In this document: positions 11,521-27,000 of the stretch, piece after piece
How the letters are laid out: every line of letters starts with the position of its first letter
Numbering within the stretch: the stretch's first letter is position 1
Origin: Pyxicephalus adspersus
Lineage: Eukaryota; Chordata; Amphibia; Anura; Pyxicephalidae
Length of the DNA stretch: 64,000 nucleotides
Direction of reading: 5' to 3'
NCBI RefSeq assembly: GCF_032062135.1
Contig: NC_092861.1
Location: 62,365,027-62,429,026 of the forward strand
Made by a program: the position numbers and the translations under genes
The notes under the pieces: generated by a model
The model's database searches: none
Told to the model about the DNA's origin: nothing
Seen by the model: the letters and a program-made list of their open reading frames with translations, nothing else

Positions 11521-12003
11521 ATTTTCTATATAAACAGGATGATTTTGTGTCAAAACTTTAGATCAAGTGAACCTAAGAATATGAACAAATGGTAACTAGA
11601 AATATTAATAAAGTACTGAATGCAAAAAATAAGTGCATTTTCTTATCCTCCAGATAACCTCTGCTGAGAGCTCATGGATTTCAGTTTTATATTATACAAA
11701 TGACCATTACTCCTGCCCAAATTGTAAATATACTCCAAGTAGACCTACTCTATCACTAATATTTAACAATGCAATGCCAGAGCATACAACGTCCAGAGAC
11801 TTACCAAATACACAAAAAAGGCAGAAGAAAACTACTGATAATTCAGACAAACACAACAAATATGTACTTCAATAGAATGCAGAATCACATTTTGGACATG
11901 TTGATGTTCCGTATTAATTCATATTTCATTGAACAATTAAAAAGTTACCTATACAATGTAACTTGGGAGTAAAGAGTGTGATTTTATTAAAAATATAACA
12001 ATG
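11521..12003. other. Intron next to exon 2, no recognised element
   Basis: AT-rich sequence between the LINE tail and the exon 2 donor. Overlapping short plus-strand frames at 11633-11972 have no family resemblance and run antisense to the gene. Confidence 0.5.
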
Positions 12004-14603
<2,600 letters not shown>

Positions 14604-14812
14604 GGCCCTGATTTTTTTAAAGCTCTCCAAGGCTGGAGAGAATACACTTTCATCAGTTAAGCTGGGTGATACGGAAAGTCATTAGCTATTTGTTAGCAAA
14701 TGTTTTCAATTCTGGCACAGATCTATTCCAGGTTTATCACTCAGGATCACCCAGCTTCACTGATGAAAGTGTATTCTCTACAGCCTTGGAAAACTTTAAT
14801 AAATCAGGGCCC
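14604..14812. mobile_element. Palindromic family A element, copy 1
   Basis: Left end GGCCCTGATTTTTTTAAAGC; right end TTAATAAATCAGGGCC. Both arms carry AGCTCTCCAAGGCTGGAGAG-like and CTGGGTGAT / ATCACCCAG blocks, so the element is close to a complete inverted repeat with a central GTTAGCAAATG-like loop. About 209 bp, non-coding. Confidence 0.85.
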
Positions 14813-15065
14813 ATAACTGCAATCTTTCACATTGTTCTTACTGCAGACCTTTACAACACAGCAACACTCTGGGGCAGAAAACTGAGGTCCATAACATGCT
14901 AAACAATATTCACTATTAACCAGCAGACTACTGCATTACAAAAAACACAGGAAATGTTTTAACCCTCCCTACTCTCCTTTCATTTTACATAAATGCAAGA
15001 TAATTCTTCAATTTATTGACAATGAATTGCTGATTAATATTATGCACTCCTATACCAATCTGTAA

Positions 15066-15740
15066 GGCCCTGGTCAGCACCCAGATGCCAGTGCCCCAAA
15101 TCGAACCCCGCAATCTACACCCTTCAGCAGCTTCGGCAGATTGGTCGCATGACTGGCAATTGGATGCCCCCAGGACTTAATGGGGAAGGGATGGTGTCAG
15201 GGGATGGGCTGGGAGACGACCAGGAGCCCACAGATAAAGCAATACAAGTACTACAAGGCAAAGCCAAAGTATAAAGCCAAAGTCATACAAGGACAATCAG
15301 TCAACCAGATGAGGTACAGAAGGAGTAACACAAGCAGAGTCAAGGTCACAGGCAAAAGGTCAGTCCAGGGTGTGTTAGATCAATAGGTCAGGCAATGGTC
15401 AGCAACAGTAAATTACACCAATCACACTCCAGCAAGAATTAGCCCAGCTAAACACTACAACAGGCACAGATCAGTGGGAGCAGAGAGGCTATAAAGCCCC
15501 AGCAGCCAAAGGCAGCACAAGACTGAAATCAGGAACTGCTCTGCCCACTAATCTCAGCACAATCAGAGCAGGGGATGCTGAGAGACCATTCACATCCAAA
15601 GGGAAACCGGGGATGCCACAGATTGTTGAGGACTGACAGCTATTTGTCTGTTCTCCCCTGCTGCTGCAAGTGACTCGGATGAAGAGAATAAGCAGGGCGC
15701 ATTGTCCTGCGGTGGCATATAGCACAGGATTACTGGCCAG
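15066..15740 (-). mobile_element. LTR-retroelement-like block (degenerate)
   Basis: GC-richer than its surroundings. On the minus strand it shows a TATA-like GGCTTTATAGCC at about 15488-15499 and a CT-rich region typical of a gypsy-like LTR plus leader. The left part is rich in GGTCA, CAGGCA and AAGCCAAAGT repeats. No second LTR, primer-binding site or gag/pol could be identified, and the borders are guesses. The 121-codon minus-strand frame is not a known protein. Confidence 0.4.
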
Positions 15741-16640
15741 ATAATTGTCTTCTAACACAGTCATTGAATATTTTACATTTCCATCTGACTTCAACAGCCA
15801 TAACAGAAAAAAAGAAAGAGAGACATACTTCACACCCTCCACCACTCCAATCATTAATTTGCCTGTTCTTTCAAACTAGTGGTCAAATTGACTTAAAATT
15901 ATGTTTTCATCAATCACTTTCAGCCTTGTGAACCCTAGTTCACTTTGCTTCCAATAGACAATTCTCCTCTTGACCTTTTGCCACCTTGGGCTTACTATTT
16001 CCAGATGCACTATTATTACCCTGTCATCAGCAGCACTATATCTCTTAGAGATTGCTGCAAAATAACAGTATATGACATTGTAGTCCCTGATTCTTTGTTT
16101 CAGCAGCACATGTTATTAAAGGCTTGTGTTCACTTCCAGATTTTTTATTATTAGGAAGAAAAACAATTTGTAATTTAATGGCAATGGGATAACTCCAGTC
16201 TTTTTTATATTTTGCCCCATTGTTTACTTGTATACCCTTGATATATATTTGGCATGTGTATAAATATAATGCATCAATACTTTGGAATTGGACTGGAATA
16301 TTGTAAAATTCAGTGCTGTTGAATTATGTTTTAATGTAACAATTACCTGCAAAAACAATTCTCTATCTTTCATAGTTAGCTAAAGGTTACTTGGGGAACT
16401 GAAGCAAAGTAGTTGATTTTATAAGCTTTGCGGAGAATAGCACTCCATTAAAGATAGATAAGATGAAATAAATGTTTTGTTGTGAGGAATTAGGAGAATG
16501 AGGATTTAAAGTATATAAATATTCGTATGTACCTGATAACAATGAAATACAAATGTCATTAACCTTGGTGAAGATCAGTAAAGAAGTGTATTCTGATTTT
16601 TTTTTTACAATAATAATGTAACATTAAAACTACATTATTA

Positions 16641-17141
16641 CAGGTAGTCCCCGGGTTACATATGCGATAGGGACTATAGGTTTGTTCTTAAGGTGAATTT
16701 GTTTGTATGTAAGTCGGAACAGATACATTATTTTAATAAATGCAATTAGGACAGATGTTTGTCTCAACATATTATTAGGCAGCGTGGTGTCAGTTACTGT
16801 ATAAAATCCCTATTGTGCGTTACTAACACAAACAAAGCAAAAATCTTTATGGACATTCATTCAAAGACATTCATTACCTTCTGGAGCAAGTTGTGTCTTG
16901 ATATGCAAAAAGAAACAGCAGCAGAGTTGGTCATTAAAGAGTTACAAGAGGCTGCAGAAAGAGCTCACCCCCCTAAGATCACCACAACCTCAGCTGTGTT
17001 TAGCAAAAGATTTATTTTGCAAGTTATGCAAACCAACCCTCCCCCTTCCAAGCCTCCATTCTGCACACAGCGAGCTGGGAAGCCCGGTTGGTATCTAGGA
17101 GGCATCTGTATGTCGGATGTCCTTAACCCAGGAACTACCTG
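16641..17141. mobile_element. Mariner-like MITE with TA target duplication
   Basis: Left end CAGGTAGTCCCCGGGTTACA; right end reverse-complements to CAGGTAGTTCCTGGGTTAAG. Both ends are flanked by TA (16639-16640 and 17142-17143), the Tc1/mariner signature. The element is 501 bp. Inner subterminal parts ATGTAAGTCGGAAC and TGTATGTCGGATGTC are also related. The 139-codon open frame inside shows no DDE/D domain, so it is non-autonomous. Confidence 0.8.
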
Positions 17142-17240
17142 TACATGTTTTCTGAATATACCTATAGGCAGTCAATAATTTGGTACAGTATGCCTCAACT
17201 AATTTGGCAGTTGGGTGATGACAGCTGTCATTGTGCTATA

Positions 17241-17391
17241 CAGGTATAGTATAGCTTAGCTAAGCCGTCCGATAGGCAATGACACCTGTCATGGTTCATC
17301 AGCTCGATTGGCTGAGTCCTACTACACCTCACAATGACAGATATAGTAGGCCCCAAACAATCCTGTGGCCTATTATGTCCTACTATACCTG
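17241..17391. mobile_element. Small inverted-repeat element
   Basis: CAGGTATAGTA (17241-17251) and TACTATACCTG (17381-17391) are perfect 11-bp inverted repeats bounding 151 bp. A palindrome GCTTAGCTAAGC lies at 17254-17265, and TGACAGCTGTCA-like and ATGACACCTGTCAT motifs occur nearby. TA precedes the left end but the right end is followed by TT, so the mariner-type duplication is not confirmed. Confidence 0.5.
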
Positions 17392-17399
17392 TTAAAAAA

Positions 17400-18903
17400 C
17401 TAGTAATCAAAACTTGCCTACATTTTCAGTTACAATCTGAGCTTGGAATATCTTCAAACCCAGTTAGAATCAGCTCTGGAACTTCCTGGAACTAAAAGTA
17501 TCTGACCACACTAACTGCTGTTAAATTGTTTTCTATTGGTGATTTTATTAAAGTGCACAATCATACAAGCATTTGTATGCCATGACTTCTGATTTAATTC
17601 CATGGTTCAGGGTTTGACCATTTCAGCTTTTGTACGTTAATACCTCTTATTGACCAGAGCAAATGTTACAAACAAATAAAATATGCAGATTAGATAGGTC
17701 AGGTAAAACAAAATTAGCTACATTTTTTTCAACGTAGGCAGCAGTCAAGGGAGTCAATAGTACTTTTAACTGGAGTTTCTCCTCAGGCTCTTTATGTTTA
17801 GAATACTTTTTTAAACATTCAAGTTCATAAAACAAAATATATATTTTATGCTTAGGTTCCCTAGCAAATAATGTTGAATAAATGGAGTCACAGATACAGC
17901 TATTAATCTGGTAGTCAATAAGTAATATTTTTCTCTTGACATAAAGGTCGGCTAATGATTGCAGAATAGATCAGTCATCTTTGATGAGGCATTAATAGCC
18001 ATGTATCAAATGCGTCACTTGCGTATTTTTCAGCAACATTATTTAATATTTTCTGTATTAAAATCTGACGTTTATGGCAATATAATTTCATACCTTCATA
18101 AATTAATGTACTGCTTCAAAAACTCAAACAATAATTCTTGTTTTCTACTAAAACAGCTTTCAGTGGTTCATATAATTATTTAAAAAAAAGAAAAAACTAC
18201 TAAATAATATTGTATTTTTTATCACATTAATGTTTAAAGATGAATAAAAAACAATAGTGAACTTATACAATATTAGGTTATGTCCCCATATAACTTTTGT
18301 TTTAAATATACCTTCAGTAAACCTGCTATTGGAGAATAAAAGTGAAACACTTATAGCTGTGAATTACTTACCCATTTCATTAATGTCTGTTATGTTATGC
18401 TAAAATTATACAATCTCTGTGTTTATAAAAGCCTGGTATGCTTACATTTCCAGAACAATATGTGTGACAAGCAGACTTTATGGACATAGTATGCATAAAT
18501 CTTGTGTTGATCCTTTGCTTTTCTGCAGAACAATGAATTCAAAGCAAAATGCAGACCTGGGTATGCAGCTATTTTTATAACTAATTTGCATTTTCCTTCT
18601 AATTCCCTTTAAGTTTGAAAACCCACATCTTTCCCTTAGACATTAGAGCTGTGCTCCAGGCAGAAAATAAATGTAGCAATATACTCATTAATGAATCAGT
18701 AACTCATTTTTTTTAAATGGAGCCAGTGCACCAACGATTCATATACTTTCAGTATCCTGAAACCCCCAGTGTGTTAGGTTTCAGACATGTGGGAGGAGAA
18801 GCAGTGGAAGCCAAACAGAAAGCTTGCAAAAAGAAATATCCTCAAAGGTGGGGAAATTAGAGGGATGAAACTTAGTCTGCTGCTCTTTTAATGTTGACTC
18901 ATT
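17400..18903. other. Intron without recognised mobile elements
   Basis: AT-rich intron. The stretch around 18527-18640 contains an octamer ATTTGCAT (18584-18591) in a low-repeat context and is noted as a possible conserved non-coding segment. Confidence 0.4.
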
Positions 18904-19165
18904 GGGCCTGATTTATTAAAGCTCTCCAAGACTGGAGAGGATACACTTTCAACGGTGAACATGGGTGATCAAGCAAACCTCGAATGGATTTCCTAAAGGT
19001 AATTTGCTATTTGTTAATATTTTCAATATTAACAAATTTCAATATTAATATTTTATTAATATTTTCAATCCTGGACCAGATCCATTACAGGTGTGCTGAA
19101 TCACGTAGGTTTACTAATGAAAGTGTATATTTTACAGCTTTACAGAGCTTTAATAAATTAGGTCC
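18904..19165. mobile_element. Palindromic family A element, copy 2 (expanded centre)
   Basis: Left GGGCCTGATTTATTAAAGC; right GCTTTAATAAATTAGGTC; direct repeats CATTG at 18899-18903 (overlapping the first G) and 19165-19169 suggest a 5-bp target duplication. The centre is longer than in other copies because the TTAATATTTTCAAT-type loop sequence is repeated at about 19012-19072. Confidence 0.82.
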
Positions 19166-19569
19166 ATTGATTGGGGATGATGAAGGATGTCACTGTATTT
19201 CTCAAATGCAAAAGAAAACATGGTGTCATCCACCTGGCTCTGCTGTCTGGTTTATCTGTGTGAATCTCAGGCAGCACAGAAAAAAAAAGCTGTCTTATAC
19301 ATAGTGATATACTATTCCCATATATACAGATCACCACCGATCTATCAACCTGGAAACACAGAAGGGACTAATTTTTTATTCTCAAGAAAGTTAAAATTCA
19401 CAAAAGTCACAGCAGCAAGAGCAAAAAGGAGAGCTATAAGCAGGGGTGTGGTGTAGCGGGCATGAGTGGGCACTCTTTTCTTACGACTACACCCCTGGCT
19501 AAAAGAGACAATGAGAAATTCTACAAAATTGAGATATTTTTTAATGAGGGTTCTTCTTTATAGTGTAAG

Positions 19570-19888
19570 GCTAAGTACACACGTGCAATAATTGTAATTG
19601 GAAAGGATCTTTCACAATCCTTTCCAAAGACAAATGACTGCACGATGCATGTACATACAGCATAGTTCTGCTCAATGAAGAGGGGAGGGGGGAGAACAAC
19701 AGAGGGGCACCCCGCTGTGCTCTCTCCTTTTGACTTGCATTACGATCGTTCGCCGTCCATTGTCTGTGGATCTGCCAGGAGAGTCGTTCTGACGATATAC
19801 GAGGAGCTCTGTACACACGCAAGATTCTCATCCGATATCATCCCTTAGTCAATTATCAGACGAGAACCAGTGCTTGTGTGTACTTAGC
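19570..19888. mobile_element. hAT-like MITE with CTAAGTACACAC terminus
   Basis: Terminal inverted repeats GCTAAGTACACACG (from 19570) and GTGTGTACTTAGC (19876-19888). The interior is GC-rich with a G/A tract AGGGGAGGGGGGAGA near 19680 and CGATCG-type motifs. I know this kind of element from amphibian genomes, usually called hAT-like. The immediate flanks do not show a clean 8-bp duplication. Confidence 0.7.
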
Positions 19889-22800
19889 TTAACGTGCCAA
19901 GATACAAAGATTTTTTGTTTGTTTTAAACAGAATGAGGAATGATTTTACATCAACTTATAGGGAAAAGTATATCAAATTCATACTCATAAGTAACAGCAT
20001 TTTATAACTATTGTGTCTGTGATAACCATAAATATTAACCTTTTTTCTGGCTAAATTAATAAAATGCAAGCTTTGAAGATGACTTAGATATCTTCTTCAG
20101 GCTTCCTATAATTCTGAAATGGTTCTGTAACCTATATATCTATACAGGGATATAACTTTTTTTAAAACAAGCTACCTTTTTTAACACACTTGAGTAGAAG
20201 TAGCTATTATATATGGTTAGCTATAGAGACAGGGATCAGAAATATTGTTAGTTGATTTTGAAATAAGAAGTCCATGCTCAATTTTCGCCTTAAATCAGGG
20301 TCCTTTTAAACTGCCCATATACCAAAGAAGCAATGAAATGCAACCATTAGTGAAATACAGCTATTTTTCTTGACACACTTCATTAGTAAATGTTATTGTA
20401 ACTAATGAGAACCTATGAGTATTATTGGGTTAATTAGGAGTTAGGAAGTCCAGGCACACTTGCCATGTCTGTAAAAATGAGAGTTCCTCTGAAATGTCCA
20501 CATATACCTTTGATCAAAGACTTGAAGAGAAACAGGCTTTTTGTCAAAGGTCAGAAATTCAATTAAAATTACACTCGCACATAAAATGTCTGTCCCTATT
20601 TAGACCATCAATTTTTGGTAGAACATTCCTATATCAGCCACTCTTTCTGTGATTGGAAATTCCACACCAATGCCAGTGATTGAGACAGTTTACAAGAAAA
20701 TTGGGGGTTTTGATGACAAAATTAATAAGTGAAGGTAAGCTTGTGGCTGCACTACTGATTTTTGTCCTATGTGCCTGGAAAAGGTTTGGTAACTCCTCGG
20801 CTGCTTCTAGGATAGAAATCCTATTAGATTTAAATACAAACGCCATTACAATACAATAGAAGAGCACATGGGTCAGAGAATGGCATTTCATGTGTTATCA
20901 TTGTAATGTATTATTTAGCCCTATCCTGTGACTTCTTTCAATCAAAAGGGTGATAACAAGGGTGAAAACACCAATGCCCACAAAATTAATGTGAGAACCT
21001 AGGTAACTTACACCTCATGTAGACCATCTAATGTCTTTATCTCGCTCTTAGTGAAAAACTTGTGAAACTTACAAACTCTGCCTCCCTGTTGTGTAACAGC
21101 TCTTTCTTCTGAATCTGTTTGCAAATATTTATTATTTACCTTGCATTAGTCACTCGAGTATCCAGTAATTCACAATATACTAGAGTTTATATGAACTGCA
21201 TAAATCATGTCTGTCTAATAACCATACCCATTAAATAGGAGCCTTCATGTAATCGCCTTTTTCTACATATGGGGGATGAATCTGGCGATGAATGTTTTTA
21301 ATAACATGCAATAATCGGGCTCTTAATACTGTTAACCTTCGGAGAGAGGAATCCAGTGATTTTACTTGCCTTCCAAGGATGTCATAGCAATTAACCTTAA
21401 TAATTCATCCTTTTCAATTATTTTGTAATAAAATATTAGCTATGTTGCATAAAATATATTTGTGCATACAGTAAAATGATGGCATCATTTGCTTGCAAAC
21501 ATTTATTTGATTTTTAAAGTTTTTTTTTAGAAGTATAGCATCCCTATGTAAAAACTTCATTATTTGATTCTATACTCTATATATGAAGCTAATAGCTATG
21601 ACATTTGAAGGCAATTTGGGTAATCAGATATCAATGCTAATGAAAAGTAAATTGAGCCTGTCTTCCATGCAGCTTAATTATAAATAATTAATAATTTTTT
21701 TGCCTTTGAAGTGTAGAGTTTAACCATCCTACACAGAAAAATAGCAGCTAGAAGAAATCAAAGGTACATGAAGTTTCATGCACTTGTAGTTAAAAAAAAA
21801 TGAGAATGACTGATATGTTAACATCCTCGTGACTACTTAAAATTCTGATTTAAAGTAGTTCCCACCTATTGATATTACGCATTATATCAACCATAATACA
21901 TTTAAAATCACATTTTACTAGTTAAAATAGGTTTACTAAGCATTAAAAAGGTATTTTTTTATTAAAGGCCTTAATGTGGTATAAGGGTTTTTGTGGCATC
22001 CATGTCCCACCTGTAAGAGCTGGAGTTTTACATTTTAATAGACTATTGCATAATAAAATCCATACAGCAACTCACATATTTGCAAAGAAAAGACAAACTT
22101 GGCCCCCTACACTGCTGTTACCATTACATAACTGGTCCCCCAAAGTAAACTGAGAAATTGAAGTACCCTACTCCATAGTGACAGTCAGAGCAAGTAACCA
22201 GTGAGGATTACAGGGAACCAGAGAGATCAATATTCCTGGAAGTTGCTCTACAAAGGAACAGGGCATAGTGATTTATGGGAAGGGAGCAGTTGATGTAAGT
22301 ATTCCGGTATTACATGACAGGGCCTCTTTAAAGATAAGGACTTCTAGAGCTTGCAAAAAAACAAATACTAAGAAAACATAATAAATACCACCCAAAGAAC
22401 ACTTCCAGCAATGATTTTAAATAATATTTCTGTTAATTTGGCAATAACTAATTTTAATATTCTGATTTGGGGCATAATTCTTTTCAACAGGTTTCCCTAT
22501 TCATTATTACGTGCTTTGGTCTTTAATAGGATCTCAGTTTGGACCCTTTCATATCTAATCAACAGTTAAAGAAGTATGTATCACAATGTTCCTCGTTTGT
22601 TTTAAGCTTTGGCCTGGTATAAATCAAAGTATTAAAATGTTTTGTGAACAATGAAAAAAACACCCAATGTTTCATGTCAAACAAAACATTGGTGACAAAA
22701 AGTACAATTATTCTGAATTGCAAGAGGTCTAGCATTGTATTGGGATTAGCACTGTTGCTACGCCTAATCCTACAGGCTATGATTAAGGATTTATTAAAAC

Positions 22801-23850
22801 CCAACAGAAGTCAATATATTTAAAGCAGGATACAATAAAGACTTTTTCTATGTCATTTTTTATTTGGTGATCTACTGGAAATTAACACATTGTCCATTAC
22901 CACCTGCATTAATACTTTAATCCCACAACTTTATTTTAACTTTTCACATGAAAGAACCAGAAACCCTATTTTAGTTGTTTATTACCACACAATATCTGTG
23001 TCCCAGTAGATTAGTATTGCTATAACAACTAATTATTATAACTACAGTTGTGAACACAATGAGTGGTGTAGGTAAATTTTCAAATGCTACAACATGTTTT
23101 GGTGACAAGTAATGATGGAGTGTGTGTATCAGAGGGATAGTCAATGGTAACCTCTATTATACCGTATGTTGTATACATTTAGGAAGAAAGCATTACAGAA
23201 ATAGGGCAGGGGATGTACTTTTTTATATGACTAAATGTTCTCATCAGCTGTACAACAACAGGCACCAAATTGCTTGTAACTAAATATTGAGGTGTAGACC
23301 ATTATCAAGTTAAAAAGTGGTCAGGGATGATATTGGCTGGTCGTTGTCAGTAATGGGACCAACCTTGACCACCATTTACCTTGACAATGGGTTTATATCC
23401 CAATAGTTACAACTGGCCAAGTGGTTGGACAGTAAAACCTAAATTTATTTATTCCTTACACAATCCAAATCTAAAAGTAAACACAATGTTTTGAAGTTCA
23501 ATAAAGAAAAAACAGCACTATAATACTAAACAAAAGACAAATGTCATAGAACAGTCTACCATAGGTTAAATAATACAAATCCCCAAAACATCTATCAACA
23601 ATAAGAACATCCATGGTTTAAACTTTGAGCAAACCTTTTTTACATGATTTACTAAAAAAACATTTTTCTAGATAATTGAAATATTTATGGGCATTTGTAT
23701 GAGAGAGAAGGATTGTTATGTATCTGCATGCCATGAGCTACATTTACCCTTATATATAAATGTTTCTGTAAAAAGTGTTGATTCTTCATAGAAGCCTATC
23801 AGTTTGCAGAAAAAAAACAAAACAAAAGTTCTTCAGGAGCATATCACCCA
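19889..23850. other. Long intron stretch, few recognised repeats
   Basis: Mostly single-copy-looking AT-rich sequence. A possible old repeat lies at about 22060-22336 (separate entry). 21260-21480 and 21640-21720 are homeodomain-site-rich and low in repeats. The short frames at 20634 and 22559 (minus) have no domain. Confidence 0.4.
22060..22336 (-). repeat. Possible TTAA-type dispersed repeat
   Basis: On the minus strand it begins TTTAAAGAGGCCCTGTCATG, similar in style to the TTAAAGAGGAACTAAAC end of family B. No matching opposite end was found, and the assignment rests on that terminus only. Confidence 0.3.
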
Positions 23851-24050
23851 TCGGTTCTGCTTTATTAAAGCTTTTCAAGGCTGGAGAGAATACATTTTAA
23901 TCAGTGAAGGTGGGTGATCCAGCAAACCTGGGATGGATGGATGCTATTAAATGACTTTTAGGAAATCTATTCCAGGTTTTCTGGATTACCCAGCTTTACT
24001 GATAAAAGTGTATCCTCTCCAGTCTTGGGGAGCTTTAATAAATCAGGCTC
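23851..24050. mobile_element. Palindromic family A element, copy 3
   Basis: Arms TTTATTAAAGCTTTTCAAGG and GGGGAGCTTTAATAAATCAG, with GTGATCCAGCAAACC and GGTTTTCTGGATTACC in the inner arms. Flanks CATCG (left) and CATTG (right) resemble a diverged 5-bp duplication. GGATGGATGGATG near 23932 is a local tetranucleotide expansion. Confidence 0.82.
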
Positions 24051-27000
24051 ATTGTCTCTGAACTCTTTCATTAGAGTTGAATTTCTAAAAATTGAAAGTA
24101 AACCCTAACATTATAAACTTGTATTACTTTTCTCTTACAAATAAATAGATTTCTAATTATGTAGGTGCAATAACAAGGATTCCTAAAGGGATATTAAAAA
24201 CAACTCCTCTTTAGGAAAAGTGTATATTTGTTTGATAAGGCAAAACTGATCCATGCACATCCAGCAAATAAAACAGATCTGGACAATCCAGTTTCCTAAA
24301 TTACTATTACTTGCAATTTCCCTAAAGCCATATATAGTTCTGGTCATTTCAGCAATTTATCAGCATTTATGTCAGCAGCCCCAGGACAAAAATAAATATG
24401 AATATGCCATTTCTATGGACAAACAATGAGGCATTTTGTTTTGTTTGTAAGGGTTATGGAATTCAGTTGTGAGTTTTGCTGACCTTGGAATTTGCATCCT
24501 CTTTTCCTCCCAAAGGGAAAAAGGTTCTAATACCCATATAAGAGATTTAATGTGCTGCAAATGTTGCATTTATTTAAATCAGACAATGTCCCAAGAAGCT
24601 ATTTAAATGGATTATTATTAAACCTGGGAAAATCTAGGTTTAGATATACTTTCTGTAGATTTCCCAACGGACATGTAGCAGTATTATGTAGCATTAAAAT
24701 ATATGAAGTAGAAACTTGGTGACCAGCAAAAAGATATAAAGAAAAAAAAGGCTAATAAGGCAAACTAGCACACGCTGTTCATCCGTATACCATCATCTAG
24801 GAGCAAATAAAGCAAATTAAGAATGTGCTTAAAGCAGACCTTGCATCTTAGCAACAGTATGAAAAAAATACATGGAGGTTGTCACTGACATACATAAACA
24901 TTAAGCTAGCCTACGTTTTGTACATTTCACTCTTGTAAATGTGTACATGTGCATATTGTGAGCATTGGTGTACATGTCAGTGCTAATATGATACATTGGG
25001 CTAGAGGCACTAAGTGTACATATTTAACCATTCAGACATTGATGAGAAAATTAGTATGCTGGGCATTATAAATCTTTCTGCATAAAACTATCTCTACCTT
25101 GTAAGGTCGAGTTGACTAGATTTGCACCCTAGTCCCAGTCCTAGTGCCTCCTTTCTTGTCTTACACATGATGCACAGAAGTAAGGCATGCTACACAGAAG
25201 GCTAAGGCTAAAATGTGAGCACCCTTCCTGCCTTTAAACAATAAATTCCATCCCACTAATCATGATCATAACATGCTCTGGTCTGGAATGTTTCATCCCT
25301 TTGCTTGTAGAGAAAAGTTGTGTTCCTCTTTAGGTATGCACATCACTGAGGGGCATGGACACTTTCTATCAGCTGTCCATCTGAGGGGTACTTTGAAGAC
25401 TATAGGAGCTAATTAAAACAGGAAGAAATGGCTGGTAAAGTACAGTCAACTGGTTGGGGTTTCCTGGGAGTAGTGCTAGCAAGGGACACGAATAGTAGAC
25501 TTGGACAGTGCAACCACCAAAAGTGCAACCATGTGCAAATGTTTTACCTGCAGTGAGGTTTGGCATCCTCAGATGCACAGCCGCAGTTTGCTATGTGCCG
25601 GGGAGCAGCCAGCCACATGGTTTTCCACCACAGGTATGAAAAGGGCATAAAACAAAAATGAAGGATGAGAGAGGATGTAGAGAGAAAGGTAGCGAAAAGT
25701 GTCTTTCCCAGAAATGTGCTGAGAATGACGAGACCTTATAGAAAGGACTAATAAAGAACAGGGACGGAGGTTAGAAAACTTCAAAACCTAAATGGTCAAT
25801 ATAAAGACATCTGAAAGATCAAAACATCCTCCAAGAAATATTCTTTGCTACATTTAAGTATACATGAAACGAAATCAGGAAACATGCACATTTCTTTATT
25901 TGTTGTCCCTTTACAAATGATGGAAGTATTAAGAAAACACAGCCTCTGCTGCACTGAAATTCCAATCATACCTGTCACAACTCCCCCATCTGGACTACAG
26001 AACACCTACCCCCAATGTTTTGGAGACAAGCATAAGGGATGTTGGTATGTGGTCCATCAGGAAATAAAACAGGCAGGCTGATAATATGTAATGTAAAAAT
26101 GAGCTACATATTTTATTGTTAACTTTTAACAGGTATGGATTTAGACCTGCTATACTTATCAGAACATGTCTACTATAAAAAATGCTCTAATGTTTGCCAT
26201 ATTAATTGAAATGTTTTACAACCTGTGACTGATTCAATCATATACATTTTTGTTTTCTTATACATATTCAGTATCTATGTTTTTTGGGCCATCCTGCCTT
26301 TGATTTAAGCACCACATATGGAAAAGATATTTACATTACGATGAAAGATGAAAATCTGGAATAGTATCACACAGGGTACAGATGTAACCAACTTAATTGA
26401 TTTAAAAAATGACTGGATGTGATTTTAATTGCAAAAATAGAAAAAAAAGGTAAACCTTTTTTCGAAGACTGTCCTTATAACCTAATCCGTTGTCCTTATA
26501 TCTTTACAATGACCTTACAATGAACACATTGCATTGTAATACAATTTACAAACCTTTTATATAAGTAGAAATAATGATTATGTCTTTCTGCCTATATAGC
26601 TTTTTCCCATGGGGGTATATAATGCATGTATCAGCATTACCGTATTCTCACTTTGTGTGATCCAGTTTCAAAAGTAAACGGTTTGAATACTTTCCTTTTA
26701 TCACTTATAATTTGGCAATTTACTTTACCAAGGTTAAAAAAAGAAAGAGGAAAAAAACATGGATAACAAGATGTGAAATGTTCTTTTAAGCTAATTGCAG
26801 AAAATAACAATAAATGGCTGAGTAAAACTTCTAGATTTAGTAACTAAGTGATGTTGAAACTTGAAAATGCAATCCTTTAAGAGCATTTTCTTCTTATTTT
26901 AGCAAACTTGACTATATAGTAAAAACCACTTCTGGAGAAAATGTTTCATTTGGCTGAAAAGGAAATTTCATAAAATGGGGAAAAAATCACAAAAATGAGC

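Noticed and set aside
15489..15854. 121-codon minus-strand frame with a hydrophobic start
   Set aside because: It overlaps the LTR-like block and resembles no known protein.
16759..17178. 139-codon frame as a transposase
   Set aside because: It sits inside the mariner-like MITE but shows no DDE/D or helix-turn-helix pattern and runs past the right terminus.
20055..20110. Fragment GAAGATGACTTAGATATC... as an old transposon end
   Set aside because: It feels familiar as a dispersed repeat but I could not tie it to a family or find a second copy.
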